Made by a program: the position numbers and the translations under genes. Under the pieces are notes generated by a model. The model did no database searches and was not told the origin of the DNA. It saw only the letters and a list, made by a program, of their open reading frames with translations. Of a stretch of 64,000 nt of DNA, positions 1 to 9,617 are shown piece by piece; the stretch's first letter is position 1, and every line of letters starts with the position of its first letter. The stretch is from Arthrobacter sp. EpRS71 (GTDB taxonomy: Bacteria; Actinomycetota; Actinomycetes; Actinomycetales; Micrococcaceae): contig NZ_LNUV01000002.1 of assembly GCF_001512285.1 (NCBI RefSeq), positions 1-64,000 on the forward strand, read 5' to 3'.

Positions 1-1928
1 CCATTAAGGATGGAGTTGATGAGGATGCCGCCGAGGATGGCACCGCCGAGTCCGCCACCTCCGCCGCCACCGCCGAACATGCCACCGCGTCCGTACCCTT
101 GGCCTTGGTCTGCATAGCCGAACTGGTCGACGTCGGACTGCGCCAGCTGGGCTGCCTGGGCAGCAAGTGAATGCGCTTGCTGAGCATAAGTTAGCGCCGT
201 GACGGGATCATTGCGGGAGATCGACAGAGCGTAATCGAGGTTGCGCTGAGCCTCAGCCAGTCGCGTCCTGGCTTCAGTCCCCACGCCACCGCGACGTGCT
301 GTGATGTAATCCGAGGTTGCGCTGATCTGAGCCTGTGCCGCCATGATGGTTTGCTGAAGTGAGGCCTGGGCCCGGCGGGCTTGCTCCTGCTGGTCGCGGA
401 TGCCGGACAACGACTGGTCCAGCGCCTGGTGGGCTGACTCCACGCGGCTAAGCGTCGCAATGGGGTCAATCTTTCCGCCTTGGATTTCGGTCTTCACCTG
501 AGCCAGAGCGGCTTCAACCCCGGCCACGGGCCCCGCAAGCTCCGGGTGTTCGCCGGACTGGATCATGGCCCTGGCTTGGGCGAGGTCCTGGCTGGTTTCG
601 GCGACCGCACCTTCCAGGGACGCCCGGGCCTCATCGAGGCTGCCCGCCGTCTTGGAGATGGCGTCGATCAGCACTTTGGTCTGGTGCAGACTTTCCTCTG
701 CGGCCCGGACTGCCACGGCAGCCAGGCTGTTCTCGCCGGCAGCCAACTTCTCCTGAGCGGCTGTGGCTGCGTTCTGCACGAAAGCGAGTCGCTCCTTTGC
801 CTGCAGGATGTTGTCGGAAACCTGCGTCAGAGCAGACTCGGCGTACTTTGCGCGCAAGCCCTCAAGAGATTGTTCTGCGCTGGCGATCTTTGAGTCCGCG
901 TCCTTGGCGCCTGCCGAAACCGCTGCCAGGGCCTGCGGCGCAGTCTTCTCCAGCTCTCGCAGAGAGTCGAAATCCGCCTTCTGGTCGCGCAAAGAGGCCA
1001 GTGCTGCCTCGGAGCGGCGGATGATTTCTCCGAGCCAACTCCGCTGTTGTTCTTCGGTGTCAGGAATGTGGTCATCCAGCTGCTGCTGCAACTTGAACGA
1101 CTCCGTCATATGTCCCTTGGCTTCCTCCAAGGCTTTCGTAAAGTTGCCGATCGCCGAGTCACCGTACTGCGCCTGGGCGAAGCCTAGTTCCTGCTCGCTG
1201 GACTTGATGGCGTCGTCCGCCTCGATCAACAGCGAGCCGCTCTTTTGACGCAGTTCCGGAATGCTCAGTCCGGCGAGGGGATCAAGCTGCTCGCCTTGCG
1301 GGCCGTAGCTGGCGCTGACGGCCTTGGTGCCGCCCTTCTTCCTGCGGTTTCGCAGGTAGAGGTAGGTGCCGGCACCGCCTGCAGCTACAACTCCGACCCC
1401 CACAAGTACGCCGACACCAGCGTTACCGTTGGGAACCGTACCGCTGCCGCCGCCCGCGGCATCGCCGATGGCAGCCGCGGCGTCTATGACAGCCTGGGCG
1501 TAGTTCCCGGCACGCAACTGCGGGTCAATTGCCTTGCTGGTGATCGTATCCCGTTGGGCGTTGGTGATCTTGCTGTTGGCGGGCTTGCTCAGTTGGTACT
1601 GGCGTGTTTCCGTCGCTACGGCGAGAACGAGGGCGTTCGGGCCGAGCTGGGCCTTCTCCGCGACGTCTTCTGTCCATTGGACGCGATCTGAGGGGTTCTC
1701 GAACCTTTTGACGAACACGGCATGAAGTGTCATGGCGTGGTCTGTGCCAAGCTTCTGAATGGCTTCTTGGACTTTGGCTTTGTCGCCGCCGAGCACGCCC
1801 GCGGAGTCCACGATTTTAGTGGTCGGATCCAGTGTTACCGGACTTTCCGCCCAAGCGGAGGTGGCCGGTAGGGCCAACATTCCAGCCAGGCCGATCACGG
1901 CGAGTACGCGTTTAACTATTGACCGCAT
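1..1928 (-). CDS. TPM-domain membrane protein, C-terminus cut off by the window
   Basis: Reading the minus strand from the ATG at 1928 gives an open frame that runs off the window at base 1. Residues 1-27 look like a Sec signal peptide ending in an Ala-x-Ala site. Residues about 30-155 resemble the TPM (YgcG/TPM_phosphatase) domain, a Gly/Ala-rich membrane segment lies at about 170-193 and is followed by basic residues, and about 215-600 is a long Ala/Gln/Glu-rich coiled coil. The visible C-terminus is a glycine-rich run, as in other YgcG-like proteins. AAGGG lies 6-7 bases before the start. A membrane-anchored envelope role is inferred; the biochemical function is unknown. Confidence 0.8.
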   Translation of the reverse strand, partial: MRSIVKRVLAVIGLAGMLALPATSAWAESPVTLDPTTKIVDSAGVLGGDKAKVQEAIQKLGTDHAMTLHAVFVKRFENPSDRVQWTEDVAEKAQLGPNALVLAVATETRQYQLSKPANSKITNAQRDTITSKAIDPQLRAGNYAQAVIDAAAAIGDAAGGGSGTVPNGNAGVGVLVGVGVVAAGGAGTYLYLRNRRKKGGTKAVSASYGPQGEQLDPLAGLSIPELRQKSGSLLIEADDAIKSSEQELGFAQAQYGDSAIGNFTKALEEAKGHMTESFKLQQQLDDHIPDTEEQQRSWLGEIIRRSEAALASLRDQKADFDSLRELEKTAPQALAAVSAGAKDADSKIASAEQSLEGLRAKYAESALTQVSDNILQAKERLAFVQNAATAAQEKLAAGENSLAAVAVRAAEESLHQTKVLIDAISKTAGSLDEARASLEGAVAETSQDLAQARAMIQSGEHPELAGPVAGVEAALAQVKTEIQGGKIDPIATLSRVESAHQALDQSLSGIRDQQEQARRAQASLQQTIMAAQAQISATSDYITARRGGVGTEARTRLAEAQRNLDYALSISRNDPVTALTYAQQAHSLAAQAAQLAQSDVDQFGYADQGQGYGRGGMFGGGGGGGGLGGAILGGILINSILN

Positions 1929-2248
1929 GTGCAACCCTTCAGCACGTCTGCGACTGGAACAAGGCGTACCAATCGTCACAGAATGCTCAGCGCCCCCACG
2001 CATGGTGTAAAGCCGCAGGTCGCTGTGGCAATTCCTCTTGATTCTATGGTGCACCCCCCAACCCGTCCACAGGGGTGAATATGCCACCAGCGAAATATAG
2101 GAGAGAGCTGGATTGTTGAGGCGTTGAAGGACCTATTGACCTGTGGGGACGTGGTCGCAGCCCCTTTCAGGAAGCTCCCAGCGAACGTCCGCTTTTGTTC
2201 CAGTTATTGGGTACATAGTTGTTGAAGACGAGGACGAAAGGAAGACCC
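1929..2248. other. Divergent intergenic region
   Basis: This 320-base gap separates the minus-strand TPM gene from the plus-strand HtrA-type gene and should hold both promoters. It is less GC-rich than its flanks. The stretch around 2195-2225 is AT-rich, but I could not assign a convincing -35/-10 pair on either strand. No RNA gene or conserved small reading frame was seen. Confidence 0.4.
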
Positions 2249-3853
2249 ATGACGGAGAACCCAGCGCAGGGCAATGCACCAGAGAACCGCGAGCCATCAG
2301 AGCCGCGGGACACCACGGGGGAGCAGGGCGACGCCGGCGCCACCCGACAGCAGCCTGCGTGGACTTCCGGGCAGGGGGCGGGGACGGAAAACCCGGCACA
2401 GCCCACTACTCCGCTGCCAGCCTTCCAGCCTCCTGCAACCCAGCAGCAGCCGCAGTACTACGGCGCTCCGCAGCAGCATGATCCGGCTCACCGACCCAGC
2501 TACCCACAGCACCAGCCGTTCTACGGTGGCTCGAACCCGGGAAACAGCGGCAACAGTGCCTCGCACCCTCAGCAGCAAGGATTCCAGAACCCGCAGGGTC
2601 ACCATGGCTCCGGATTCCAGCAAGCCCCCGGTCACTCTTCTGTAAACACCAAGCGTAAGCCGGCCTTCGGCGTCGGAACTCTTGTAGCCAGCATGCTTGC
2701 GGCGGGTCTGATTGGTGGCGGCGTAGTAGCCGGCAGCAATGCACTGTGGGATAACCCCGCCCCGGCCGCTTCAACAGGCGGACAGTCCAGTACCGTCATC
2801 GTGAACAACAAAGACGACGTCAACGTCATTACCGCTGCGGCCGCGAAAGCCTCGCCCAGCGTGGTGACCATCAAGGCGACCAGCGGAAATGAAGGTGGCA
2901 CGGGTTCCGGCATCATCCTGGACGACCAAGGCCACATCCTCACCAACACTCACGTGGTCACCCTGGATGGTGCCACCGCCAACGCCGTCATTGAGGTCCG
3001 TACCAGCGACGGCAAGGTCCTGAAGGCCACCGTTGTTGGAACGGACCCTTTGTCAGACCTTGCAGTCATCAAGGTGAGCGACGCCTCGGGCCTGGTCCCG
3101 GCTACGCTCGGTGATTCGTCCAAGATCAACGTGGGGGACACCGCCGTCGCCATCGGTTCGCCTTTGGGTCTCACCGGCACTGTGACCGACGGCATTGTGT
3201 CCACGCTCAACCGCACTATCAGCGTTGCGTCCTCGGCCGTGCCGGAGGGTACGCCGGATGAGAGCCAGGGCGGCGACGAAGGCTTCCAGTTCGCACCGCC
3301 AAACGGGGGCCAGAGCCAGAGCACTGCCAACGAAGGCTCGATTGCCATCAACGTCATCCAGACTGATGCGGCCATCAACCCCGGCAACTCCGGCGGCGCA
3401 CTGGTGAACAGCAAGGGCGAAGTGATCGGCGTGAACGTGGCTATTGCTTCAGCGGGCAGCGGAACGTCCGAATCGTCCAGCGGCAACATTGGCGTTGGTT
3501 TCAGTGTTCCCATCAACCACGCCAAGCGCGTGGCGCAAGAGATCATCGAAACCGGTAAGGCCAGCCATGGACAGTTCGGTGTGTCAGTTCGGTCGAAGTC
3601 GTCCACGGGCAGCAATTCGGGCTTCTCGGTGGGTGCGGAGGTCGCCTCAGTGACGTCGGGGTCGGCTGCAGCCAAGGCTGGACTCAAGGTTGGTGACGTG
3701 GTGACCAAGTTCGGTGACTATGCCGTCAGCGATCCCAACCAGCTGACCGCAGCAGTCCGGGAGCAGCCTGCCGGTGCCAAGGTCAAGGTGACCATTCAGC
3801 GTGGTGGCCAGTCTCAAGAGGTTGAAGTCACCCTCGACGCCGCACAACAGTAA
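2249..3853 (+). CDS. HtrA/DegP-type membrane-anchored serine protease with PDZ domain
   Basis: A 534-residue protein. Residues 1-135 are a disordered Gln/Pro/Gly-rich cytoplasmic tail and 139-162 a single membrane helix. A trypsin-like domain follows with catalytic His235 (in TNTHVV), Asp270 (in SDLAVI) and Ser381 (in GNSGGAL). A PDZ domain at about 440-530 completes the protein. This is the actinobacterial PepD/HtrA layout, acting outside the membrane in envelope protein quality control. The ATG at 2249 was chosen because GAAAGGAAG lies just upstream; an in-frame TTG at 2219 is less likely. The gene is monocistronic, with a hairpin downstream. Confidence 0.93.
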   Translation: MTENPAQGNAPENREPSEPRDTTGEQGDAGATRQQPAWTSGQGAGTENPAQPTTPLPAFQPPATQQQPQYYGAPQQHDPAHRPSYPQHQPFYGGSNPGNSGNSASHPQQQGFQNPQGHHGSGFQQAPGHSSVNTKRKPAFGVGTLVASMLAAGLIGGGVVAGSNALWDNPAPAASTGGQSSTVIVNNKDDVNVITAAAAKASPSVVTIKATSGNEGGTGSGIILDDQGHILTNTHVVTLDGATANAVIEVRTSDGKVLKATVVGTDPLSDLAVIKVSDASGLVPATLGDSSKINVGDTAVAIGSPLGLTGTVTDGIVSTLNRTISVASSAVPEGTPDESQGGDEGFQFAPPNGGQSQSTANEGSIAINVIQTDAAINPGNSGGALVNSKGEVIGVNVAIASAGSGTSESSSGNIGVGFSVPINHAKRVAQEIIETGKASHGQFGVSVRSKSSTGSNSGFSVGAEVASVTSGSAAAKAGLKVGDVVTKFGDYAVSDPNQLTAAVREQPAGAKVKVTIQRGGQSQEVEVTLDAAQQ

Positions 3854-3893
3854 TAAGCCAGAACAGCAGCAGGCAACTCGAATTGACGACGAC

Positions 3894-3927
3894 GGGCGGC
3901 ACCTCACGCAGGTGTCGCCCGCCGGTT
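3894..3927 (+). terminator. Probable terminator after the HtrA-type gene
   Basis: An 11-bp stem with one G-U pair (3894-3904 with 3910-3920) and a 5-base loop lies 40 bases after the stop codon. The T-rich tail is weak (TTTCT). Confidence 0.55.
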
Positions 3928-4123
3928 TCTGTGCCCAGGCCCGAACGGTGGCATCGGAAGCAGCATCGCGCGTAGCTGAAACAGGGCTTAACGCTGGGAG
4001 TGGTTTTCTGCGGGCAATATGCTTAGCTAGGACGAGCCCACGCGTTGGGCAATCCACGGCCACGCTGTTGCGTTTGGCCGTCCACAAGCATGGAAGGCTG
4101 CTTCGAAGACAGTGGAAGAGACA

Positions 4124-4927
4124 TTGAAGATTGTCGTTCTGGTCAAGCACGTCCCGGACGCCCAGTTCGACCGGCATATCACCGGCCCTGGCAACACCAC
4201 AGACCGTGATGAGAGCATCTTGTCTGAACTGGACGAGTACGCCCTTGAGGCAGCCCTCCAGTTGGCGGAAGAACGCGGCGGACCGAAGGCCGGGAATGAG
4301 GTCATTGCTTTGAGCATGGGCCCGTCCGGTGCGGTCAATGCCGTGAAGAAGTCACTACAGATCGGTGCGTATTCCGGTGTCCACCTCAGCGACGACGCTC
4401 TGGCGGGTTCGGATGCTGCCGCAACCTCGCTGGCGCTTGCCGCTGCGATCCGCCACATCTCAGCCGATGGCCGCCCGGTGGACCTCGTCCTGACGGGCAT
4501 GGCCTCCACCGATGGCGAGACGTCGCTCATCCCGGCCCAGCTTGCCGAGCGCCTGCAGTTCCCACAGGTCACGTTCGCTTCAACGCTTGAGGTTTCGGGC
4601 GGCCAGGTCAGCGCCCGCCGCGACGCCGGCGCCTTCTCGGAAACGGTTGAAGCGCAGCTTCCAGCAGTTGTTTCTGTCACGGACCAGATCAACGAGCCGC
4701 GCTATCCCAACTTCAAGGGCATCCTTGCCGCGAAGAAGAAGAAGATCGCATCCCTGTCTTTGGCTGACATTGGTGTGGACGCCTCACAGGTTGGCTTGGC
4801 CGGCTCTTGGACGGTGGTGGAGTCTGCAGAGGCCCGCCCACCGCGGACAGCAGGAACCATCATTACCGACGACGGCGACGCCGGCATCAAGCTGGTCGAC
4901 TTCCTCGCCGCACAGAAGCTGCTCTAA
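4124..4927 (+). CDS. etfB: Electron transfer flavoprotein beta subunit
   Basis: The protein opens with KIVVLVKHVPDAQFDR, the standard EtfB/FixA start, and carries the conserved AMP/FAD-side segment LVLTGMASTDGETSLIPAQLAE. EtfB pairs with EtfA to carry electrons from acyl-CoA and other flavin dehydrogenases to the quinone pool. I chose TTG at 4124 because it gives the family N-terminus and sits after GGAAGAG; a GTG at 4112 is in frame and possible. The product is 267 residues. etfA follows after 14 bases. The 270-base gap before the gene has no clear promoter motif. Confidence 0.95.
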   Translation: MKIVVLVKHVPDAQFDRHITGPGNTTDRDESILSELDEYALEAALQLAEERGGPKAGNEVIALSMGPSGAVNAVKKSLQIGAYSGVHLSDDALAGSDAAATSLALAAAIRHISADGRPVDLVLTGMASTDGETSLIPAQLAERLQFPQVTFASTLEVSGGQVSARRDAGAFSETVEAQLPAVVSVTDQINEPRYPNFKGILAAKKKKIASLSLADIGVDASQVGLAGSWTVVESAEARPPRTAGTIITDDGDAGIKLVDFLAAQKLL

Positions 4928-4941
4928 AGGGGACTCCAACC

Positions 4942-5895
4942 ATGGCAAATGCACTTGTTTTCATTGATAACCCGGGAGCAGCTCTTAAGAAGAGCAGCTT
5001 GGAGCTCCTGACCATCGCCCGCTCGCTGGGGGAGACCGCCGTCGCGTTCACCGGAGAGTTGAACGACGACGTCGCCGCGACGTTGGGCGCGTACGGCGCC
5101 ACCACGGTTTTCCAGCCGTCGGTGGACGACCTCGACAATTACTTGGTGGGGCCGAAGGCTGCCTATCTGGCCGCTGCAGTGGCTGCGTCGGGCGCTACGG
5201 CGGTCTTGGTGGATAACTCGCCTGAGGGCAAGGAAATTGCGGGCAGGCTTGGCATTAAGCTCAACGCCGGTGTCATTACCGATGTGGTGGGCGTTGAGGC
5301 TGACGGTACTGCGCATAAGTCGGTGTTGGCAGGTTCTTACAACACCACCGCGAAAGCCACTACTCCGGTGACCGTTCTTTCGGTCAAGGCCAACAACGTG
5401 GAACCTGCTGCGGCCGGTGCTGCAACTGCACCGGCCACTGCCATTGTTGAGGTTCCCGCCGAAGGCCTGGCGAACTCCGCACGCATCGCAGCCCGCACCG
5501 AGAAGCCTGTCAGCGGGCGGCCGGACCTCAGCGAGGCCAGGATCGTCGTGGCCGGCGGTCGTGGCGTGGATGGCGACTTCGGGCCCGTTGAGGAGCTCGC
5601 GGATGCCTTGGGCGCAGCTGTTGGCGCATCCCGCGCTGCCACCGATGCAGGTTGGATTGGCCATGATGCACAGGTTGGCCAGACCGGCGTCACGGTGTCG
5701 CCGCAGTTGTACATCTCGGCTGGCATTTCAGGTGCTATCCAGCAGAAGGCGGGCATGCAGACCTCCAAGGTCATCGTGGCCATCAACAAGGATGCAGAAT
5801 CGCCTGTCTTCGAGATTGCGGACTACGGCATCATCGGGGATCTTTTCAAGGTGCTGCCGCAGGCCACTGCCGAAATCCAGAAGCGGAAAGGCTGA
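4942..5895 (+). CDS. etfA: Electron transfer flavoprotein alpha subunit
   Basis: A 317-residue protein. The C-terminal FAD domain is unmistakable: a [10 protein letters not shown] segment, then [24 protein letters not shown] and [10 protein letters not shown], all typical of EtfA. It binds FAD and docks with EtfB. The ATG at 4942 is preceded by AAAGGGGA. It is transcribed directly behind etfB, as in most actinobacteria. Confidence 0.96.
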   Translation: MANALVFIDNPGAALKKSSLELLTIARSLGETAVAFTGELNDDVAATLGAYGATTVFQPSVDDLDNYLVGPKAAYLAAAVAASGATAVLVDNSPEGKEIAGRLGIKLNAGVITDVVGVEADGTAHKSVLAGSYNTTAKATTPVTVLSVKANNVEPAAAGAATAPATAIVEVPAEGLANSARIAARTEKPVSGRPDLSEARIVVAGGRGVDGDFGPVEELADALGAAVGASRAATDAGWIGHDAQVGQTGVTVSPQLYISAGISGAIQQKAGMQTSKVIVAINKDAESPVFEIADYGIIGDLFKVLPQATAEIQKRKG

Positions 5896-5900
5896 TCCCT

Positions 5901-6680
5901 TTGCCTACTGACGTTCCGTCAGCAAAGAGCCCGTTCGACGCTTCCACGGAGCGCGTTGAGCGGGTGCTTTGTTTTACTGCCCATCCCGATGACATCGATT
6001 TTGGTGCTGCAGGAACCATTGCGGCCTGGACGGCTGCCGGGGTCGAGGTCAGTTATTGCATCATGACCGATGGGGATGCGGGCGGTTTCGACCCCGCGGA
6101 CCGCGAACGGATCATTGATCTACGGGCCGAGGAGCAAAAGCGCGCAGCTGCTCTGGTGGGTGTTACGGATATCCACTACCTTCATGAGCGGGACGGGTAC
6201 CTGGAACCGACGCATGGCGTCATCAAGCAGGTAGTGAAGCTGATTCGCGAAATCCGTCCGGACATCGTGCTGACCATGCACCCGGAACGGAACTGGGACC
6301 GCCTCCAGAAGAGCCACCCGGACCACCTGGCAGCGGGGGAAGCCGTGACCCGGGCGGTGTATCCGGCAGTGGAGAATCCGTTCGCCTACCCGGAACTGGC
6401 TGAGGCCGGACTTGAGGCCTATAAGCTGCCGTGGCTGTGGTTTATCTCCAGCCCGGAGTCCAGGGAGAACCATTCTGTGGATGTTTCGGAGCATGTGGAC
6501 GCCAAGCTTGACGCCATCAGGGTCCATGCGAGCCAGCATCCCGATATCGAGGGAATGGACCGCATGGTCAGGGGCATGATGCTGGGCAATGCTGAGCGGG
6601 CCGGCCTGCCTGACGGAGCGAGCGCTGAGTTCTTCCACGTAGTTGCAGTCAACGGATCCACCACCATCGCAGGGTTCTGA
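5901..6680 (+). CDS. PIG-L family zinc deacetylase
   Basis: The 259-residue protein has the PIG-L metal site: AHPDD at residues 27-31 followed by DFGAAGT, and a later HPDH segment that supplies the third zinc ligand. Members remove N-acetyl groups from GlcNAc-type sugars; MshB (mycothiol) and lincomycin/teicoplanin-type deacetylases belong here. The substrate cannot be told from sequence. The start is a TTG, 5 bases after the etfA stop, with AAAGG at 5886-5890, so it is probably cotranscribed with etfBA. Confidence 0.85.
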   Translation: MPTDVPSAKSPFDASTERVERVLCFTAHPDDIDFGAAGTIAAWTAAGVEVSYCIMTDGDAGGFDPADRERIIDLRAEEQKRAAALVGVTDIHYLHERDGYLEPTHGVIKQVVKLIREIRPDIVLTMHPERNWDRLQKSHPDHLAAGEAVTRAVYPAVENPFAYPELAEAGLEAYKLPWLWFISSPESRENHSVDVSEHVDAKLDAIRVHASQHPDIEGMDRMVRGMMLGNAERAGLPDGASAEFFHVVAVNGSTTIAGF

Positions 6681-6754
6681 CATTGCCGTGGTGTAACCCG
6701 TGTCATATGCTTGATCTCGGTTAAATCATATTTATTCGAGGAAGGCAGACTTTG

Positions 6755-7300
6755 ATGGCGAAGACTGCGCAACAACCCGTGCTGGTGATTATGGGAGTCT
6801 CCGGTTCCGGCAAGTCCACCGTGGCCGGCGTTCTCGCCGGGAAGCTTGGATGGGATCTCGCCGAGGGGGACGACCTGCACCCAGAGTCCAACGTGGCCAA
6901 GATGCAATCGGGGCTGGCTCTCAGCGATGAGGACCGATGGCCTTGGCTGGGCATCATCTCGGAGTGGATCCGTGAGCGCGCGGATGCCGGAACGCCGGCA
7001 ATCATTACGTGCTCGGCACTCAAAAAGAGGTATCGCGATGTGCTCCGCGGCGAGAACGTGGTTTTCGTCTTCCTGCAGGGGAGCAAGGACAAGATTTCCG
7101 ATCGTCTGGCCTCCAGGCACGGCCACTTCATGCCGCCGTCCCTCCTGGAATCGCAGTTCGACGCCCTCGAGGAACCGACGGAGGACGAGAGCTACATCTC
7201 CTTGTGTGTTTCGGCGTCTCCTGCCGAAGAAGCGGACGAGGTCATTGAACGCCTCGGCCTGCACCCTGTAGTTGCCGGTACCGAAACGAACGCTTCGTGA
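6755..7300 (+). CDS. gntK: Gluconokinase
   Basis: A 181-residue P-loop kinase with Walker A GVSGSGKST near residue 15, the GDDLHPESNVAKM substrate motif and the later GHFMPPSLLESQFDALEEP stretch characteristic of GntK. It phosphorylates D-gluconate to 6-phosphogluconate for the pentose phosphate or Entner-Doudoroff routes. ATG at 6755 has GAGGAAGG nine bases upstream. It overlaps the permease gene by 4 bases (GTGA), indicating translational coupling. No GntR-type regulator is adjacent in the window. Confidence 0.95.
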   Translation: MAKTAQQPVLVIMGVSGSGKSTVAGVLAGKLGWDLAEGDDLHPESNVAKMQSGLALSDEDRWPWLGIISEWIRERADAGTPAIITCSALKKRYRDVLRGENVVFVFLQGSKDKISDRLASRHGHFMPPSLLESQFDALEEPTEDESYISLCVSASPAEEADEVIERLGLHPVVAGTETNAS

Positions 7301-8700
7301 GGTTCCTGGAGGCCGCCACAGAGGTACAGGAATGGACGGCGCATGACACCCAGTTGCTGGTGGTCGCAGCGCTGGGCATCGCACTGATTGTGGTGCTGAT
7401 CGCCAAACTGAAACTGCATCCGTTCCTTGCACTGGTTCTGGGCTCGGCTTTTGTTGGCCTGGCGTCAGGCGTGGAGCTGGGCAAAGTCATCACCAATTTC
7501 GAGGACGGCGTTGGGGGAGTCCTCAAGGAAGTTGGCCTGCTTATTGCCCTGGGGGCCATGCTCGGCAAGCTGCTGGCCGATTCAGGTGGCGCAAACCGTG
7601 TGGTGGACACGTTGCTGGCCAAGGCGAGCGGAAACAAGTTGGTCTGGATGATCACGCTTGTAGCCGTCATCATCGGACTGCCGATGTTCTTCGAAATCGG
7701 GCTTGTCTTGTTGCTTCCGGTGATCGTCCTGGTGACTCAGCGATCCAAAATGAAACTGATGCGCATCGCGATCCCGGCGCTGGCCGGACTCTCGGTCCTC
7801 CACGGGCTGGTGCCACCGCACCCGGGACCACTGATCGCGATCAGTGCAGTCAAAGCGGAGTTGGGAACGACGCTGGGCCTGGGCATCCTCGTAGCGATTC
7901 CCACAGTGATCATCTGTGGTCCGCTTTTCTCACGGTTGGCTGCCCGCTGGGTCCCCGTTGACGCGCCCGCCGTAGCCGGTGGCATCGACACCCGGCACTC
8001 AGCGGACCTGAGCGAAGTGAAGCGCCAGCCGTCGTTCCTGGTGACCCTGTTGACGATCATTTTCCCGGTGGTCCTCATGCTGTTGAAGGCTTTGGGCGGC
8101 ATCATCTGGCCAAACCCTGAAACGGCGCCGGCCATCAGGATCTTCTTCGACTTCGTGGGCCAGCCCCTGGTGGCCATGACACTGGCAGTCCTTCTGGCGA
8201 TCGTAACGTTCGGATATGCGGTGGGCTTCACGGGAAGCAGGATCACAGCCAAATTGGGTGAAAGCCTGGGACCCATTGCCGCCATCCTCCTCATCGTGGG
8301 TGCCGGCGGTGGTTTCAAGCAAACCCTGATTGGCGCCGGCGTGGGCGACGCCGTCAAGAAATGGGCCGAGGGTGCCAACATGTCAGTCCTGGTGCTCGGC
8401 TTCATCGTGGCAGTGGCCCTGCGCCTGGCCACGGGTTCGGCAACCGTGGCCACTGTGACGGCGGCGGGCATTGTGGCGCCCCTTGCCAGCAGCCTGAGCC
8501 CCACGCACGCAGCTCTGTTGGCTTTGGCTATTGGCGCAGGTTCCTTGTTCCTGTCCCACGTCAACGACGCCGGATTCTGGTTGGTCAAGGAACTGTTCGG
8601 GCTAACCGTTGGGCAGACTTTCAAGACCTGGTCGGTGATGGAGACCCTGATCTCCGTCGTGGGCTTCGGCTTCGTGATGCTTCTATCACTCGTGGTGTAG
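7297..8700 (+). CDS. gntP: GntP-family gluconate:H+ symporter
   Basis: A 467-residue integral membrane protein with about 12-14 hydrophobic segments. GntP-family landmarks include GLPMFFEIGLVLLLPV, HGLVPPHPGP, a GAGGGFKQTLIGAGVG segment and the C-terminal SHVNDAGFW motif. It imports gluconate or a related aldonate for the kinase encoded just upstream. Translation starts on a GTG that overlaps the gntK stop. Confidence 0.95.
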   Translation: MRFLEAATEVQEWTAHDTQLLVVAALGIALIVVLIAKLKLHPFLALVLGSAFVGLASGVELGKVITNFEDGVGGVLKEVGLLIALGAMLGKLLADSGGANRVVDTLLAKASGNKLVWMITLVAVIIGLPMFFEIGLVLLLPVIVLVTQRSKMKLMRIAIPALAGLSVLHGLVPPHPGPLIAISAVKAELGTTLGLGILVAIPTVIICGPLFSRLAARWVPVDAPAVAGGIDTRHSADLSEVKRQPSFLVTLLTIIFPVVLMLLKALGGIIWPNPETAPAIRIFFDFVGQPLVAMTLAVLLAIVTFGYAVGFTGSRITAKLGESLGPIAAILLIVGAGGGFKQTLIGAGVGDAVKKWAEGANMSVLVLGFIVAVALRLATGSATVATVTAAGIVAPLASSLSPTHAALLALAIGAGSLFLSHVNDAGFWLVKELFGLTVGQTFKTWSVMETLISVVGFGFVMLLSLVV

Positions 8701-8723
8701 CTGCCGAAGAAGCCGAGTGAAAG

Positions 8724-8765
8724 CACAACGGCGGCCGTCCCACTGAGGGGACGGCCGCCGTCGTG
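8724..8765. terminator. Bidirectional terminator between gntP and rskA
   Basis: Near-perfect 18-bp inverted repeat (8724-8741 with 8748-8765, one mismatch) with a 6-base loop, placed between convergent gntP and rskA. It can serve both strands; the minus-strand gene ends 18 bases beyond it. Confidence 0.8.
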
Positions 8766-8782
8766 CGTTGAATTTTCAAGAG

Positions 8783-9616
8783 TCAGGCGCTGAGCCCGAC
8801 CACCAGAACAGGGTCCGTGGTGGGGGCGCTCGATCCGCCTGTGGGTTCCACAGTGATGGCTACGGACGAAGCTGACGCCAAGCCCTTCACGACGGCCGGT
8901 TTGGACAGCGTCTGGGCATCCATGGTGCCCTGCGGCACCGGGGCAGAGCCGTCCTTGGGGAGGGTCCACAACTGGTAGACCTTGCCTTCCGGCGCGGGTG
9001 CTACACCATCCATCAGAACCACGAAGGAATCCTTCGCCGATGATGCTGAGATGGTGGCCGTACCACCGCCGGGAACGGGCGCAGAGGTCTTTTGGACGTC
9101 CTGCGCTTGGAGCACTTGGTTGACGGGGTCGTTCTGTGCCGTGACGTAGGTGCCTACTCCGATCCCCCCGAGGGCAATCACTGCTGCAGCCGCGGCGCCG
9201 ATGATCCATCGGCGCGCGCCACCGGCGCGTGCACGCTCCTCACGCCTCATTCTGGCGGCTGCGAGGTCGTCGACGGCGGGGCTTGCCACCGAGGGCGCCT
9301 CCGGCTCTTCGAGGGGTTGGGCGGCGGCATCCTTGGTGATGCGCTCCAAGATGTTGTCGAACAGACCTGCGGGCGGTTCTTCCTCGGGGGCAAAACTGAC
9401 GGCCAGGGTTTCGCGCGCTTCGCGGACCCGCTCCAGGAACTCAGTGCGTTCCGGGGTATCGGTAAGGTAGTCGTCGATCATGGCCCGTTCGTGGTCGCTC
9501 AAGGCGTCCAGGGCGTAGATTTCCGCCAGCTCGAGGACTCGGCCCTCAGCGAGGTCGGTAGCGATGTCGTTGGCAAACATTCTGCGGATAAAGCCTCCAC
9601 CGGTGTTTTCGGTCAT
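8783..9616 (-). CDS. rskA: Anti-sigma factor RskA
   Basis: A 277-residue membrane protein. The N-terminal sigma-binding part includes LAEIYALDALSDHERAMID. A single membrane helix lies in IIGAAAAAVIALGGIGVGTY, and the extracytoplasmic RskA domain contains VVLMDGVAPAPEGKVYQLW. It should hold SigK inactive at the membrane until proteolysis. It starts one base after the sigK stop codon, so the two form one unit. Confidence 0.93.
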   Translation of the reverse strand: MTENTGGGFIRRMFANDIATDLAEGRVLELAEIYALDALSDHERAMIDDYLTDTPERTEFLERVREARETLAVSFAPEEEPPAGLFDNILERITKDAAAQPLEEPEAPSVASPAVDDLAAARMRREERARAGGARRWIIGAAAAAVIALGGIGVGTYVTAQNDPVNQVLQAQDVQKTSAPVPGGGTATISASSAKDSFVVLMDGVAPAPEGKVYQLWTLPKDGSAPVPQGTMDAQTLSKPAVVKGLASASSVAITVEPTGGSSAPTTDPVLVVGLSA

Positions 9617-9617
9617 A

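Noticed and set aside
6711..6739. TTGATC plus AT-rich stretch before gntK as a promoter or GntR site
   Set aside because: The -10 is poor and no GntR-type palindrome of convincing length is present.
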